This document shows positions 7,399 to 16,459 of a DNA stretch of 64,000 bases, one piece after another. The stretch comes from an uncultured Pseudomonas sp. (GTDB lineage Bacteria; Pseudomonadota; Gammaproteobacteria; Pseudomonadales; Pseudomonadaceae): contig NZ_CAMPHV010000018.1 in assembly GCF_946886105.1 (NCBI RefSeq), positions 39,804-103,803 on the forward strand, read 5' to 3'. The notes under the pieces are model-generated. The model was not told where the DNA came from. It saw only the letters and a list, made by a program, of their open reading frames with translations, and did not search any database. Numbering within the stretch: the stretch's first letter is position 1; every line of letters begins with the position of its first letter. The position numbers and the translations under genes were made by a program.

Positions 7399-9042
7399 TC
7401 AATCTGCCGGATAGCATTCCACCCGGTTACGGCCGAGTTGTTTGGCGCGGTAGAGCATCTTGTCGGCGCGTTGCAGCAGGGTGCCCAGGTCCTGCCCCGG
7501 TTGCCATTGCGCCACGCCGAAACTGGCGGTGATGTGGATGTTCTCGACCACCGGGGTGGCGGCCAGCATCGTGCGCAGTTTTTCCGCCAGCGCGCACACC
7601 TGATCCAGGTCGATATGCGGCATCAGCACGATGAACTCTTCGCCGCCCCAGCGGCACAGGCTATCGGACTCCCGCAGGTGGGTCTTGACCCGTGAGGCCA
7701 CGGCGCTGAGTACCCGATCGCCGATTTCGTGGCCATGTTCGTCGTTGACCCGTTTGAAGTGGTCGATGTCCATAAACACCAGCGACAGCGGGAAGCCGTA
7801 GCGTTCGGCGCGTTTGATCTCCTTGTCGACCACTTCCTCGAATTTGCGCCGGGTCAGCTGACCGGTCAGCGGGTCGGTGTTGGCCATGATTTCCAACTGT
7901 TGATTGCTGTTCAGCAAGTCGCTTTCGGCTGATCTACGCAGACTGATTTCCTGGCGCAGCCGCCGCGTCAAATGGGCGAAGCGCAAGGCCACGCTCCCCA
8001 GTACCAGCAGCGACAGCAATGAGCCCGCCAGCACTTTGTAAAGCAGGCTGTGGTCGGGAGCGGGTGGCTGGCTGTAGATGAAACCATCGAGTTCGGCCGG
8101 TCCTTCGGCCATGCCCAGTTCGACATAGTTGCGGGCAATGGTTTCCCAGCGACCGGGATTCATGTGCCCGAGTTGCACCAGTTCCGGCAGTATCAGTTTC
8201 TTCAGCTCTTCGGCTTCGAAGCGCAGGTGCTCCAGACTCTTATTGGGCGCATAGCGCCGGTGGATCAGTTGTACGCTTTCTTCGATATTGTCCAGGGCAT
8301 ATTGCCAGCCGGCGAGGCTGGCCTGGACGAAGGCTTCGACATCCTTGGGGCGTTTATCCAGCAGTGCCTGGCGGGTGGCCAGAACGTCGTTGTAGTAATT
8401 GACGCCATATTCGCGCGGGTTGATCAGGCGGTAGTCGACACCCTGTTGTTTCAGCCAGAAGGGCTCGTTGGTGCTGTAACCGTCGTAGGCATCGGTGTGG
8501 CGATCGACCAGGTCCTGGGGGTTGAAGCTGGTCTGCTGCACCTCCAGGCGATTGAGGTCGATGCCCTCGCGGGCCAAGGTGATCAGCAGCTCGGTGCTTT
8601 CCGGCGGCGGCATCAGCATCACCCGCTTGCCCGCCAGGTCGTGGGGCGAGTAGATGCCCGAATCGGCCCGCACTATCCAGACGATCGGCGAAGTCTGCAT
8701 GATCGCCGCCAGCGCCACCACCGGCTTGCCCTGCATGCGCGCGATCACCAGGCCGCTGTTGGCGATCGCGAAATCCGCCTGACCGGCCAGCAATATATCG
8801 ATGGGTTTGGCGGCGTGCGGCCCACCCTGCAGAATTTCGACATCCAGCCCGGCTTGCCGGTAGTAGCCTTTTTCCAGCGCCATGTAATAGCCGGCGAACT
8901 GGAATTGATGCAGCCAACGTAATTGCAGTCGCAGTGGCTCGGCGGCGGCGAGCAGGCCCGGCAGCAATAGCTGGGCTGCGATAAAAATCGCGATCAGCGC
9001 GCATCGCGTTGCTGAAAATCGGCGACTAATGGGTATTGGCAT
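7399..9042 (-). CDS. diguanylate cyclase with NMT1/THI5-like periplasmic sensor
   Basis: 547 residues from the ATG at 9042, chosen because AGGT lies 7 bases upstream; an in-frame GTG at 9066 has its AGG too close. Order: signal anchor (about 10-32), NMT1/THI5 substrate-binding-like domain (about 37-300, LRLQLRWLHQFQFAGYYMAL), transmembrane helix (about 325-345), short coiled coil, GGDEF domain. The active site is GGEEF at 466-470, with an intact inhibitory RxxD site (RESD) nine residues before it. It probably makes cyclic di-GMP in response to a thiamine-precursor-like or other small ligand. It follows the tubulin-like gene on the same strand after 101 bases, so co-transcription is possible. 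Confidence 0.9.
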   Translation of the reverse strand: MPIPISRRFSATRCALIAIFIAAQLLLPGLLAAAEPLRLQLRWLHQFQFAGYYMALEKGYYRQAGLDVEILQGGPHAAKPIDILLAGQADFAIANSGLVIARMQGKPVVALAAIMQTSPIVWIVRADSGIYSPHDLAGKRVMLMPPPESTELLITLAREGIDLNRLEVQQTSFNPQDLVDRHTDAYDGYSTNEPFWLKQQGVDYRLINPREYGVNYYNDVLATRQALLDKRPKDVEAFVQASLAGWQYALDNIEESVQLIHRRYAPNKSLEHLRFEAEELKKLILPELVQLGHMNPGRWETIARNYVELGMAEGPAELDGFIYSQPPAPDHSLLYKVLAGSLLSLLVLGSVALRFAHLTRRLRQEISLRRSAESDLLNSNQQLEIMANTDPLTGQLTRRKFEEVVDKEIKRAERYGFPLSLVFMDIDHFKRVNDEHGHEIGDRVLSAVASRVKTHLRESDSLCRWGGEEFIVLMPHIDLDQVCALAEKLRTMLAATPVVENIHITASFGVAQWQPGQDLGTLLQRADKMLYRAKQLGRNRVECYPAD

Positions 9043-9060
9043 CACGGCTACCTGAAGCGC

Positions 9061-9091
9061 ATGCACAGCCTTTCGATACGTCGCTGTGCAT
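9061..9091. promoter_or_regulatory. 9-bp inverted repeat upstream of the diguanylate cyclase
   Basis: ATGCACAGC and GCTGTGCAT are perfectly inverted around a 13-base spacer in the gap between the tubulin-like gene and the cyclase gene. There is no T-tract, so it is not an intrinsic terminator. It could be an operator or an RNA hairpin just before the cyclase start. Function inferred. Confidence 0.45.
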
Positions 9092-9143
9092 CCTTATACC
9101 CGCAGCTTAGTTCAATAGTGGCCAATGGATGTTACCGGCCCGG

Positions 9144-11393
9144 CTATTTGCTGTGGTAGTCGTTGAGCGAAATGACCCGTGTTTTGCCGATTCGATGTCG
9201 GTAAATCTCGCGCAGGTATTTGATCGCCTTCTTGACGCTGTCGCGGCTCAGGCGGATGTCGTTGATCGAGACGAACTTGTCCGGCTCGTGGATCAACTCG
9301 CGGTACTTTTTCTCGTACATCGGTTTGATCGCATACCAATTGGTGTCGAGGATCTTCGCCGGGTTCTCGTACTCGTTGAGCATGGCATCGACCCGTGGCT
9401 CGTCGAACCTGTCGGCGACTATGAAGTCGAGGATCGCGCTATCCAGGCTGTCGTCGAAGCGATGCTGGTCGCGGGCGAAGCAGCGCTTGATAAAGGCCAC
9501 GATCAGGGTCAGGAAATCGTCCGACAAGCACGGGCTTTTGACGATCAGGGTGGTCAGCGACAGGTTGGCCGAGGCGCCGATGACCAGGGCGTAACGCTTC
9601 AGCGTGGTATTGGGGAACAGGCTGTTGAGGTGGCTCTTGAGCCGGTTCAGGTCCATGTAGGACAGTTTGTAGTCCTTCGGCAACGAGACGATCGACACCA
9701 CCGAGGAGCAATTCTTGAAGAAGTGCAGGTCGCTGAGTTCGTCGGCGTTGTAGTCGGCGCGTTTGTATTGCTCCAGCGCTTTGCGGTAGCGCTTGGCCTC
9801 GATCGGCAGCAGGCTGATGCCTTCGATGGCCTGGGTCACCTTGTTGAAATGCGGCAGGTCGATGGAGCGGTAGAACAGGTCGTCGATATTCAGGCGTGGC
9901 TGTTCCTTGTCCAGCACGCGAAATTTCTCCGTGCTGGCCGGCGTGTATTCCGGCACCACGGATTCGGCATAGGCCACCGCCACGGGGCCGGCCAGGCTCA
10001 TGAACAGGTCGTTGGCATCCAGGCGGATGGTTTCGCCGATATCGATGCCGGCGCGGCGGAAGTAGTTCTGGTCGTAATCGGTGGTCACCGCCTGGGCGGT
10101 GAGGATGTTGAAAATCTGCTGGGAGATGTACTGGTTGGCGTAGCGCTCCATGGCGTTGACGTCGATGTTGTGGATATTGCCGTCGTCGCTCTCCTCGGCA
10201 TAACGCATGATGTCGTTGGAGATCAGCATCATCGCGTTCCACGGACGGATACGCTTCATCACGCTTTCTTCGCTGTTTTCCTCGTTATCGAAGTTGTAGG
10301 AGAAGTCCCATTCCTCGGCGAGGTACTTGCACAACAGGCGCCCGGCATTGATGTGCAGTGCCTCGGACATCTCGCTGCGCTGGTCGGAAATGTTCGGCAG
10401 GATGCAGATGCCGCTGGTGAAGATCGGCTCGAAGACGAAGCTGTGGTCGCGGTTCTCCGCGCTCTGGTCGGCATTCTTGGTGTCGAAGGTTTTGCTCATA
10501 TAAGCGAACTGCTGGGCCAGGCCGAACTCCGAGGCCATGCCCGAGCCGGTGCCGCCACCGGCGCTGAAGATATAGAAGTACAGGCGCGACTGGTTGGCCT
10601 TGATCCCGCAGGAGTCGATCAGGTAGCTGTGGATGAACTTCCAGTCGGCATTGGTGAAGCGCTGGGTGTCCTTGTTGAGGATGATCTTCGCCAGGTACTG
10701 GCCGAGAATCGGCGCGTTACCGGCCCCGCCGGCATGCACCTCGGACAGGTCCATGATCTTCATCTTGCTGTAGTCGCTGAGAAAGCCGCTGCTTTCGCCC
10801 TTGCGCGAAAAGCGGATGCGCCCCTCGATGTCCTTGTCCAGATCGCCGAGCATGACCAGCGGCTCGATCAGGAATACCGGTTTGGCGTCCCGGCTCGGCG
10901 CGCGCAGCAGGTTGTTGCGGATCCAGCGGGTCGGGCGGAAATCCTGCTCGGCGACCGCCTTTTCTTCGCTGTTGAATTCGCTGAGATAGAACTGCCGCGC
11001 GTTGTAGACCAGCGAGGCGACGTCCAGGGCGATATTCGAGCCGCAACGACCCAGGCCGATCAGGCAGACCGAGGGGAAGTGCTGGATGCGCTTATCGCTG
11101 TCGTCGTCCTGGATGACTGGCGGAAACACTAGGTTGCGCAGGCCATCGAGGTTATCGAGGATGCGTTCGATATCGCTTTCGGTGAAGTACATGTATTGCT
11201 CGCCGCTGTCGTCCAGCGGACGTAGCGCCGGCACGGCAACTGTTGCCGGCGCGGTAATGGCCGGCTCCGCCGCTCTATTGGGGCGGGGGGCTGGCGGCTC
11301 TGGCGGGGTGAGAAAGTTATCGGCTAAATCCGCAAGCGTGGCTTCCTGCGAAACGTTCGAGGCTGCTTTCTTTCTCGTTTTCATCCGCGACAA
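9144..11393 (-). CDS. FtsZ/tubulin-superfamily GTPase-like protein
   Basis: 749 residues. The N-terminal 75 or so are low-complexity and proline/alanine-rich. Then the tubulin/FtsZ nucleotide loops appear in order: T1 LIGLGRCGSN (111-120), T3-like HAGGAGNAPILG (220-231), T4 signature SAGGGTGSGM (277-286), T6-like ISNDIM (391-396) and T7-like RLDANDLFMSLAG (457-469) with two acidic residues spaced as in FtsZ's catalytic loop. About 280 further residues follow with no recognised domain. It is far longer than FtsZ (about 390) and is not the cell-division FtsZ. The FtsZ/tubulin superfamily includes FtsZ-like families linked by others to membrane remodelling. Expected to bind GTP and perhaps polymerise; role unknown. 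Monocistronic or co-transcribed with the cyclase downstream. Confidence 0.85.
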   Translation of the reverse strand: MSRMKTRKKAASNVSQEATLADLADNFLTPPEPPAPRPNRAAEPAITAPATVAVPALRPLDDSGEQYMYFTESDIERILDNLDGLRNLVFPPVIQDDDSDKRIQHFPSVCLIGLGRCGSNIALDVASLVYNARQFYLSEFNSEEKAVAEQDFRPTRWIRNNLLRAPSRDAKPVFLIEPLVMLGDLDKDIEGRIRFSRKGESSGFLSDYSKMKIMDLSEVHAGGAGNAPILGQYLAKIILNKDTQRFTNADWKFIHSYLIDSCGIKANQSRLYFYIFSAGGGTGSGMASEFGLAQQFAYMSKTFDTKNADQSAENRDHSFVFEPIFTSGICILPNISDQRSEMSEALHINAGRLLCKYLAEEWDFSYNFDNEENSEESVMKRIRPWNAMMLISNDIMRYAEESDDGNIHNIDVNAMERYANQYISQQIFNILTAQAVTTDYDQNYFRRAGIDIGETIRLDANDLFMSLAGPVAVAYAESVVPEYTPASTEKFRVLDKEQPRLNIDDLFYRSIDLPHFNKVTQAIEGISLLPIEAKRYRKALEQYKRADYNADELSDLHFFKNCSSVVSIVSLPKDYKLSYMDLNRLKSHLNSLFPNTTLKRYALVIGASANLSLTTLIVKSPCLSDDFLTLIVAFIKRCFARDQHRFDDSLDSAILDFIVADRFDEPRVDAMLNEYENPAKILDTNWYAIKPMYEKKYRELIHEPDKFVSINDIRLSRDSVKKAIKYLREIYRHRIGKTRVISLNDYHSK

Positions 11394-11671
11394 TCCAGTT
11401 GGTGATGAAGAGGGTGAACGGTATCCGGCAATAACAACTCACCTTTGGTTGTAGCAGGGAATCATGAAATTGGCGCCATTTGCTTGAACATTGCGCAGTT
11501 CTTGTTGTTGCGTTCGTTAAAGTCCATTCGCTCGTATAAATCTGGTGAATGTTCGCAGACTGAAAAAGCCGAACCTTTTAGATTGCACCCGCAGTAAACT
11601 CTGTCACGTACCGCCAGGGCCGGTGGTGCCGCTCTTCATACGAGCGTGAACAACAAAAAGAGATGGATTAG

Positions 11672-13000
11672 ATGCAGCAAACCCCGCAAGTCGCCAACGC
11701 CTGGCGCATCCTGTTCCTGCTTTTCCTCGCCAATCTGTTTAATTTTTTCGACCGCACCATTCCCGCCATCATCATCGAGCCGATCCGCCTGGAGTGGAGC
11801 CTCAGCGATTTTCAGTTGGGCATGATCGGCACGGCGTTCACCATCGTCTATGCGATTGCCGGGGTGCCGTTGGGGCGCATGGCCGATACCGGCGCGCGGC
11901 GCAAGATCATGGGCTGGGGCCTGACCGTCTGGAGCGGTCTGACCGCGCTCAACGGCATGGCCTGGAATTTCTGGAGCTTCATGCTGATCCGCATGGGCGT
12001 CGGCATCGGTGAGGCGAGTTATGCACCCGCCGCCAATTCGCTGATCGGCGATCTGTTCCCGCCGCACAAGCGGGCGCGGGCCATGGGCATTTTCATGCTC
12101 GGCCTGCCGTTGGGGTTGCTGCTGGCGTTTTTTACCATCGGCGCCATGGTCAAGGCGTTCGACAGCTGGCGCGCGCCCTTCTTTCTCGCCGCGATCCCGG
12201 GGCTGATCCTGGCCGTGTTCATGTTCTTGATCAAAGAGCCGCAGCGTGGCGGGGTCGAGACCGTTCAGGTTGCCTCCACTCCAGTGGCCAATCCCCTGCG
12301 TAAGGTGTTGGCGATTCGCACGTTCTGGTGGCTGGTGGTCGCAGGCCTGGCGTTCAACTTCGCCAGTTACGCCTGCAACTCGTTCATGGTGCCGATGTTG
12401 CAGCGCTATTTTCTGCTGCCGCTGCAACAGGCGGCGGTGGCTACCGGGGTGATCGTCGGCTTGACCGGTTTAATTGGTCTGACCCTGGGCGGTTGGCTGG
12501 CCGATCGCATCCATCAACGTTCGGAAACCGGTCGCCTGCTGTTTGCCGCCCTGAGCATGCTGATCGCCGCCGTGGCGACCGGCTATGCGTTGATGGCCGG
12601 GCGGGTCGAGGTCGCGGTGTTCGTCAGCCTGTTCAGCATCGGTTGGCTGTTCGCGTACAACTTCTATACCTGCGTTTACACGGCGATTCAGGACGTGGTC
12701 GAGCCGCGCTTGCGGGCCACCGCGATGGCGCTGTTCTTCGCCGGGCTCTACTTGCTCGGCGGTGGCCTGGGGCCATTGGCGGTGGGCCTGCTGTCCGATC
12801 ATTTCGCCGAAGCGGCGATGCTCGCCGCTGGTGCCAGCGAGATGAGCGAAGCCTTCAAGGCGGTCGGGCTGCACGATGCGATGTTGCTGATTCCCGGCGC
12901 TTTGTTCGTCACCATGTTGGCTCTGGTGCAGGCCTCGCGCTGCTTCGTCGCGGATGCGAGCAGCATGCAGCGCAGCATGCGTTTGCAGTCGGCGAGCTGA
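11672..13000 (+). CDS. MFS transporter (Spinster-like)
   Basis: 442 residues with twelve predicted membrane segments. The MFS loop 2-3 motif is GRMADTGARRKIMG (about 69-82), and the N-terminal FLANLFNFFDRTIPAIIIEPI pattern is typical of Spinster-type transporters. Inner membrane. The substrate is unknown; relatives move lipids, sugars or organic acids. It begins 278 bases from the divergent tubulin-like gene, so the two share an upstream region, and ends 93 bases before the HD-GYP gene. Confidence 0.85.
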   Translation: MQQTPQVANAWRILFLLFLANLFNFFDRTIPAIIIEPIRLEWSLSDFQLGMIGTAFTIVYAIAGVPLGRMADTGARRKIMGWGLTVWSGLTALNGMAWNFWSFMLIRMGVGIGEASYAPAANSLIGDLFPPHKRARAMGIFMLGLPLGLLLAFFTIGAMVKAFDSWRAPFFLAAIPGLILAVFMFLIKEPQRGGVETVQVASTPVANPLRKVLAIRTFWWLVVAGLAFNFASYACNSFMVPMLQRYFLLPLQQAAVATGVIVGLTGLIGLTLGGWLADRIHQRSETGRLLFAALSMLIAAVATGYALMAGRVEVAVFVSLFSIGWLFAYNFYTCVYTAIQDVVEPRLRATAMALFFAGLYLLGGGLGPLAVGLLSDHFAEAAMLAAGASEMSEAFKAVGLHDAMLLIPGALFVTMLALVQASRCFVADASSMQRSMRLQSAS

Positions 13001-13093
13001 GGCGCGTCGAGGGCCATCATATGGCCAGGTAAGCTGGGGATCTTGTGCAATACTCAGTGACATTCCTGCAACTGGTTTGCGTGGGGTCTTGTC

Positions 13094-15058
13094 ATGGCGG
13101 CGATCTCCAGTCTTCTCCTCGGTCATAGCGCGGGTCTCGACCGACATCCGTTGCACGCCTACCTGCAGCGCTGCCCGCTGGGTTTGCGCCTGCTTGAAGA
13201 CCCACGCCACCTGCCAGCGGACCTGGCGCTGGTGCTGTTGGACGATACCCTACTGGCGATGCGCCCCCTGGATGACTGGCAGGGGTGCGGGGCGTTGCTG
13301 GTCGGTTGCATGGATCTGCCCGGGGTCCTGCCATTGCCGACGACGGCGAGCGCCGAGGAGCTGAACGCATTGCTGCGCTTTGCCCTCGAACAACATGCCC
13401 TCACGCAGCAAACCGAGCAATTGGCCGCCGCCCTGGCCGGCAAGCGCGACGACCTGAGCAAGTTGGTCGACGTGGGCCTGGCGCTGTCGGCCGAGCGTGA
13501 TCTGGACCGTTTGCTGGAGAAAATCCTGGTCGAGGGCCGGCGCCTGTCCAACAGCGATGCGGCCTCGTTGTTTTTGGTCGACCGGCGCGCCAATGGGCCC
13601 TCGCAGTTGATCTTCAAGCTGACCCAGAACGGCACCCTGAGCCAGAACAGCTTTCAGGATCAGCGCATCCCTTTGAGCAAGGCTTCGATTGCCGGTTATG
13701 TGGCGCTGACCAGCACCGAGCTGAATATCGCCGATACCTACGCCATCGCCGAGGACGCGCCTTATCGTTTCAATCGTTCCTTCGATTTGCAGATGGGTTA
13801 TCGGACCATGTCGCTGCTGGCGATTCCCATGCTCAATCACCGGCATGAGGTGGTCGGCGTGTTGGAGTTCATCAACCGCCAGCGCAAGGGCTGCGATGAG
13901 TTCGACCCCGAGCTGATCGACTTCGACGAGGAAACCGCGGTATCGCTGCGCGCCCTGGCCAGCCAAGCGGCGGTGGCAATAGAGAACCGCCAGTTGCTGG
14001 ACGATATCAGTCGCCTGTTCGACGGTTTCGTGCAGGCCTCGGTGTTCGCCATCGAACAACGCGACCCGACCACCAGCGGCCATTCCTTCCGGGTCGCCGA
14101 ACTGTGCCTGACCCTGGCCGGCCAACTGCCCCATGCGCCGGACGCCCGCTTGCGCGAGCAGGCGCTGAGCGACGATGGTTTGCGCGAGCTGCGTTACGCC
14201 GCCTTGCTGCACGATTTCGGCAAGGTCGGGGTGCGCGAGCACGTGCTGGTCAAGGCCAAGAAACTGGCCGAGCCGGTGTTGGAGAACCTGCGCTATCGGG
14301 TCGCTCTGGCCAAGGAGAACCTGCATAACCAGACCCTGCGCAAGATGCTGCATGCCTACCGGCACCAGGGTGGCCTCAGCGACGAGCGCCGCGTGCAACT
14401 GGAGGCGGAATTGGCCAAGGAGTGCGAGCGTCTGGACCGTTACCTGAACAACATCCTCCAGGCCAACGAGCCGACCATGCTCAGCGAGGGCGATTTCCAG
14501 CACTTGCAGGAGATTCAGGGCGAGTTGGTCAAGGCTCCGGGCAACTGCCTGATCAGCTTGCTCAGCGAAGGCGAGTTCGGCGCCCTGGCGGTACGCAAGG
14601 GCAGCCTGACCGCCGAAGAGCGGGCCGAGATCGAGCGCCATGTGGTGCACACCCAGGAGTTCCTCAGCCTGATTCCCTGGACCCCGGACCTGCAGGGCGT
14701 GCCGCATATCGCCGGCGCCCATCACGAAAAACTCGACGGCAGCGGTTACCCCAAAGGCCTGGTCGGCGATGCGATTCCCTGCGCATCGCGGATCATGACC
14801 ATCTGCGATATCTACGACGCTCTGACCGCCGCCGACCGCCCCTACAAGCCGGCGATGCCGCTGGAGCGCGCGCTGGATATCCTCAAGAGCGAAGCCGCCA
14901 GCGGCCTGCTCGACGGTGAGTTGGTGCAGTTGTTCATCGCCAGCCGCTGCTACCAGGTAAGCGGCCCGCCCGGGGTGCATACCCATTCGCCGTTCAACCA
15001 CCACGTCTGCGACTACGAACCGAGCTGCGCCGCGGCCGGGCATCCGCGCGGCGTTTGA
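13094..15058 (+). CDS. GAF / HD-GYP cyclic di-GMP phosphodiesterase with an insertion
   Basis: 654 residues. N-terminal region (1-110) of unknown type, GAF domain (about 120-300), then an HD-GYP domain: LLHDFGKVGV with HD at 373-374 and HHEKLDGSGYP at about 543-553, followed by the CDIYDALTAADRPYK signature. The metal ligands expected for phosphodiesterase activity are present. The distance between HD and GYP motifs is about 170 residues, roughly 105 more than usual; the extra part is charged and likely helical. Predicted to degrade cyclic di-GMP in the cytoplasm; there is no membrane segment. The ATG follows GTGGGG. Confidence 0.88.
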   Translation: MAAISSLLLGHSAGLDRHPLHAYLQRCPLGLRLLEDPRHLPADLALVLLDDTLLAMRPLDDWQGCGALLVGCMDLPGVLPLPTTASAEELNALLRFALEQHALTQQTEQLAAALAGKRDDLSKLVDVGLALSAERDLDRLLEKILVEGRRLSNSDAASLFLVDRRANGPSQLIFKLTQNGTLSQNSFQDQRIPLSKASIAGYVALTSTELNIADTYAIAEDAPYRFNRSFDLQMGYRTMSLLAIPMLNHRHEVVGVLEFINRQRKGCDEFDPELIDFDEETAVSLRALASQAAVAIENRQLLDDISRLFDGFVQASVFAIEQRDPTTSGHSFRVAELCLTLAGQLPHAPDARLREQALSDDGLRELRYAALLHDFGKVGVREHVLVKAKKLAEPVLENLRYRVALAKENLHNQTLRKMLHAYRHQGGLSDERRVQLEAELAKECERLDRYLNNILQANEPTMLSEGDFQHLQEIQGELVKAPGNCLISLLSEGEFGALAVRKGSLTAEERAEIERHVVHTQEFLSLIPWTPDLQGVPHIAGAHHEKLDGSGYPKGLVGDAIPCASRIMTICDIYDALTAADRPYKPAMPLERALDILKSEAASGLLDGELVQLFIASRCYQVSGPPGVHTHSPFNHHVCDYEPSCAAAGHPRGV

Positions 15059-15076
15059 GGGCTCGCTGGGCATCCC

Positions 15077-15520
15077 GTAGATCCCGGATGCAATCCGGGG
15101 AGCGGTATCCGCCACGCAGGCGCTCCCGGATTTCATCCGGGCTACAAGGGCGGATTAACCTAGCTGAGCAGCGTAGGGCGAATATGCCGGAGGCTTGTCC
15201 GTCATCTCTGCCCGTGGTGGACAAGGCTTAGCCATGTCCCCCTACAGAAGCGCACCCCGTAGCCCGGATGCAATCCGGGGGAGCGGTATTCGCCACGCAG
15301 ACGTTCCCGGATTTCATCCGGGCTACAAGGGCGGATTCGCTTTGCTGAGTATCGTCGGGCGAATATGCCGGAGGCTTGTCCGCCATCTCTGCGCCCTTGG
15401 TGGACAAGGCTTAGCCATGTCCCCCCCTACAGGAGCGCGCCTCGTAGCCCGGACGCAATCCGGGGAGCGGTATCCGCCACGCAGGCGTTCCCGGATTTCA
15501 TCCGGGCTACAACGGCGGAT
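15077..15520. repeat. tandem block of three REP-containing units
   Basis: Three CGTAGCCCGGATGCAATCC-type palindromes lie at 15077-15145, 15259-15326 and 15444-15510. Each is followed by the same roughly 110-base linker (GCGAATATGCCGGAGGCTTG, TGGACAAGGCTTAGCCATG), giving a 182-185 bp direct period with two and a half units. This block accounts for the 469-base gap between the HD-GYP gene and the M48 gene. It may act as a transcript 3' stabiliser or terminator between the convergent genes. Confidence 0.9.
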
Positions 15521-15527
15521 TCGCCGC

Positions 15528-16418
15528 TCAGGGGTTCATTCCCAAGGCCTGGCGATAGCGCGTATCCAGGCTTTGCGATGGGCCGCTGGCATGGGCGTCG
15601 ATGTGTTGGTAGACGGGTTCCAGGCGTTGCAGGCGGTCGCCGATATTGGGGTGTACCTTGAGAAAGCCGGTCAGCGCCGAGTCGTCCTGGCGCATGGTGC
15701 CCAGGGTTTGCAGCACCCCGGCGAGACCGTAGGGGTCGTAGCCGGCGCGGGTGGCGATTACCGCGCCCATGGCGTCGGCTTCGTATTCGTCGCCGCGATC
15801 CAGGCCGCGGGCATACAGATCGCCGACGCTGCGGGTGAATTTGTCGGTCAGGGCGGTGTTGTCGCTGCCGCCTTCCTTGGCGGCGCCGGCCTGCACGGCC
15901 AGGGTCGCGAGGTCGGTGAGGAGGCCGGTTTGCGCTTGCTGCTGGATCGCCTTGAGGTGGTGCTGTTGAACCACGTGCGCGACTTCGTGGGCCAAGACGC
16001 CCGCCAGTTCGGCTTCGCTTTGCATGCGCCCGAGCATGCCGCTGGTGATGAAGATATAACCCGCTGGCGCCGCATAAGCGGCGACCTGGGGGCTGTCGAG
16101 CACCGCAAAGCGCCAATCCAGGTCCGGTCGTTCGCTGTGCTGGGCGACCCACAGGCCGACCCGGTTGACGTAGGCCTGCAGCGCCGGGTTGTTCAATAGT
16201 GAGGCTTTCTGCAAGAGGATGGACGCGGTGTTGCGGCCGATCACCAATTCTTCGTCGGCGCTTTTCTGGCCCATATTGGTCAGATGCTGGCCGGCGCTGG
16301 CCAGCTTGCCGAGGTCGACGCCCTGGACCTGGATGCCTTCCAAACCCTGACAGGCGCTTAGGGTGGTCAATGCAGCTAATAGCAGAGAGTGGCGCAACAG
16401 CTTGGTTCGTTTGAACAT
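15528..16418 (-). CDS. M48-family metalloprotease lipoprotein
   Basis: 296 residues, ATG at 16418 with GAGGT upstream. The lipoprotein signal peptide ends LTTLSAC, so it is predicted to be anchored in the envelope. Zinc protease motif HEVAHVVQQH (about 146-155) with the third ligand glutamate in DEYEADAMG (about 210-218). Resembles BepA/LoiP-type M48 proteases that degrade misassembled outer-membrane proteins. Third gene of an operon after the cyclase and the SH3 protein, with a 41-base gap. Confidence 0.88.
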   Translation of the reverse strand: MFKRTKLLRHSLLLAALTTLSACQGLEGIQVQGVDLGKLASAGQHLTNMGQKSADEELVIGRNTASILLQKASLLNNPALQAYVNRVGLWVAQHSERPDLDWRFAVLDSPQVAAYAAPAGYIFITSGMLGRMQSEAELAGVLAHEVAHVVQQHHLKAIQQQAQTGLLTDLATLAVQAGAAKEGGSDNTALTDKFTRSVGDLYARGLDRGDEYEADAMGAVIATRAGYDPYGLAGVLQTLGTMRQDDSALTGFLKVHPNIGDRLQRLEPVYQHIDAHASGPSQSLDTRYRQALGMNP

Positions 16419-16459
16419 GGCGGTTACCTCAAACTTCAACCACGGAATCGGGGAATGCG

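Noticed and set aside
9129..11132. A 667-codon open frame antisense to the tubulin-like gene
   Set aside because: A mirror frame caused by high GC; its composition (valine, aspartate, glutamine rich with no family motifs) is typical of shadows, whereas the opposite strand has clear motifs.
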